Below are positions 62,581 to 64,000 of a stretch of DNA of 64,000 bases, one piece after another (the stretch's first letter is position 1; every line of letters begins with the position of its first letter). The DNA lies in assembly GCA_043228905.1 (NCBI GenBank), contig JBHGNT010000001.1, positions 15,252,001-15,316,000 of the forward strand. Direction: 5' to 3'. The notes below the pieces were generated by a model. That model ran no database searches. It worked only from the letters and a program-made list of their open reading frames with translations, and had not been told where the DNA came from. The DNA is from Azolla caroliniana. Lineage: Eukaryota > Polypodiophyta. The position numbers and the translations under genes were made by a program.

Positions 62581-63547
62581 GTGAACCAAACCAGCATCCC
62601 CTGGTCGACGATCTGTTCGACTAACACCGGCTTCTACAGTTACCCCTCAAACTTGTGTTCCTCTAAATTTCCTTCTCATTCTCTGTGTGTGTGTGTCTCT
62701 CTCTCATGTCAGAGGCTCAGATCAAGATTAGGGAAGTGAAGGAATCATGCGTTTCAATCAATTCTACATCACTCTATTAAGAATGGAGACAAACGTGATG
62801 AATGAAAGCATAAGAATGGAAACACTATTAGAGCTAACATGTACCTAAAATGGTTATAGCTAATTAGTTATTCTTTAGTATGCAAATATTAAAGGTACAT
62901 ATCATTTATTATGTGGACTGAAATATGGGAAATGCCTTTTATTATTATTTGGGTGCACACATACTAGAACATGGGGTTTTGTGCACTTATTTGCAAGCCT
63001 TTAATGTCTATATACTCATTGTCATCCTCACTTTTGCACCAAAGGTCAAATAAGTCGAGTGTTGTAAACACAAATCCCGAAGGCATCCTTAGAGCAACAA
63101 CAAAGCAAAAAAATTAGCAGATGCCCATACTACAAGAGAATATCAGTTTTGGCCACATTGCAACTGCAAATGTGAGTTTCTGAATAACATCTAATGGTTT
63201 TCCATCTACATTTAATATTATATCCAATCTAGGTGAAACCGTGTGAATGGAAACATTATTATATCTAACATGTACCTAAAATGACCACAGTTAAGTAGCT
63301 TTTTTTTTTGCTAATGTTTAGTGGAAAAATTTTAAAGATACATATAATTTATTATGGGGATGGAAATATTACCATTTGTGGTGCACATTTAAGTTGGTCT
63401 TTATATGAGATCACATTTTGATAATCCCTAAAATTGTCAAACAACTAAATTTTATCGAGCTTTTTGCATAGCTAATTAGATATGTCAAGGACACAGCTAA
63501 TTGTTCCCATTCTCATGCTTTCACCCATCTAGCTCTTTTGGCTAGCT
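62581..63547. other. AT-rich non-coding interval with a diverged direct repeat
   Basis: No coding frame. A GT/CT microsatellite at 62683-62704. A diverged direct repeat: about 62773-62945 and 63243-63375, both with gaatggaaacaNtattaNa, ctaacatgtacctaaaatg and a later ttaaaggtacatat-like part and atttattatg. Could be a small repeat family; no terminal structure was recognised. Confidence 0.55.
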
Positions 63548-63697
63548 TTAGGCACTCCTTCCATTCGTTTGACTATAATCGGTTTTCAGATTCTCGATTA
63601 GCGTTGTGATTTTAGGGAGCTCCATCCGAATCTTCCATGTTTTGGAGTTTTTCTCTATCAATTTGTCTAAAGTATACTTTCTCCTTGATCTTGCCAT
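63548..63697 (-). pseudogene. gag: copia T gag start
   Basis: ATG at 63697 on the - strand, about 95 bp inside the PBS: MARSRRKYTLDKLIEKNSKT, then WKIRMELPKITTL, which resembles the N-terminus of copia gags (KLxxxNYxTWKxRME). The frame closes after about 49 codons with stops. The link with the PBS and LTR next to it supports the call. Confidence 0.55.
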
Positions 63698-63790
63698 AGT
63701 GATAGTAGTGAGATTTGATTATCTTAAAGAATATGTGGAAAGTTTTGTTAGTTATAGAAGAGTATAGAAATGAAATTTAGATCGTGCAAC

Positions 63791-63805
63791 TCTGCTTCAA
63801 TACCA
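63791..63805 (-). promoter_or_regulatory. primer binding site of copia T
   Basis: On the - strand TGGTATTGAAGCAGA, a diverged initiator-Met-type site next to an LTR end (cttttcttaca). Confidence 0.6.
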
Positions 63806-64000
63806 TGTAAGAAAAGCTAGAACACGATGGAAGGGATTGATAAAGAGAGAGCAAGAGATTTAATAACAATGTTGAACAGATTATAATTAATATTAGGAAG
63901 GTTGTCTTACAATATAAGAACCTAATGTAACAGCTAAAACGTAACACAACACAATAGCCGTTACATCTTTGTAACTTTTAATTTTATCTTTTCTTAATGT
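63806..64000 (-). repeat. 5' LTR of copia T, running out of the window
   Basis: On the + strand it starts tgtaagaaaagctag directly after the PBS and continues to the window end. Contains gagagagcaagagatttaat. Its outer end is not visible. Confidence 0.6.

Overview
The window is nuclear DNA of a land plant made entirely of transposable elements. I see no host gene, rRNA, functional tRNA, CRISPR array or bacterial feature. Plant origin rests on Ty1/copia elements primed from initiator-Met tRNA, Ty3/gypsy elements primed from a site matching plant tRNA-Trp, two kinds of LINE, and stop codons best explained by C-to-T decay at CG and CHG sites. The LINE and gypsy protein styles remind me more of seed-free plants (lycophyte, fern, bryophyte) than of flowering plants, but the species cannot be fixed from sequence alone.

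Layout. 1-2447: 3' half of a copia element (A, + strand). About 3340-10005: a decayed LINE (X, + strand). 10233-33125: a nest of retrotransposons. Copia E (- strand, the outermost) holds a solo LTR (S1, 13087-13900) and copia D (- strand, about 14106-32558). D is split in its reverse transcriptase by copia B (+ strand, 15776-26669, TSD aggtg) and between gag and protease by F, a short gag-only gypsy derivative (about 28510-31429). The 3' LTR of B is split by copia C (- strand, 21174-26579, TSD gtaca). C is the only intact element: one 1,372-codon gag-pol frame, two 645-bp LTRs differing at one visible base, PBS and PPT present. A, B, D, E and the LTR at 33153-33613 belong to one copia group; C, S1 and S2 share another LTR type.

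33153-33613: isolated copia LTR with its PPT. About 33640-38627: decayed gypsy H (+). 38630-47822: a 9.2-kb unit (Q) flanked by 330-bp direct repeats, purine-rich and non-coding, which received a nearly complete L1-like LINE (L, - strand, about 39530-45260); L in turn carries solo LTR S2 (39782-40751). 47823-56557: gypsy P (+), split in RNase H by gypsy O (48139-54259, both LTRs present, reverse transcriptase core deleted). 56558-59608: two copia fragments (J, K, -). 59609-60815: 3' end of another copia (M, -). 60816-62580: gypsy N (+) with zinc knuckles and reverse transcriptase. 62580-63547: AT-rich, non-coding. 63548-64000: 5' end of one more copia (T, -), running out of the window.

The parts do not form a pathway. 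Each is a copy of a replication machine (gag capsid, protease, integrase or endonuclease, reverse transcriptase, RNase H), and all but C are visibly dead. The most notable points are the four-deep nest that can be ordered in time, a conserved 3' extension with a second polypurine tract in the A/B/D/E copia group, a paired GTAC palindrome upstream of the TATA box in its LTRs, hairpin-forming tandem arrays in the U3 of the C/S1/S2 LTRs, and a gag-only gypsy derivative whose LTRs carry a tRNA-like segment.
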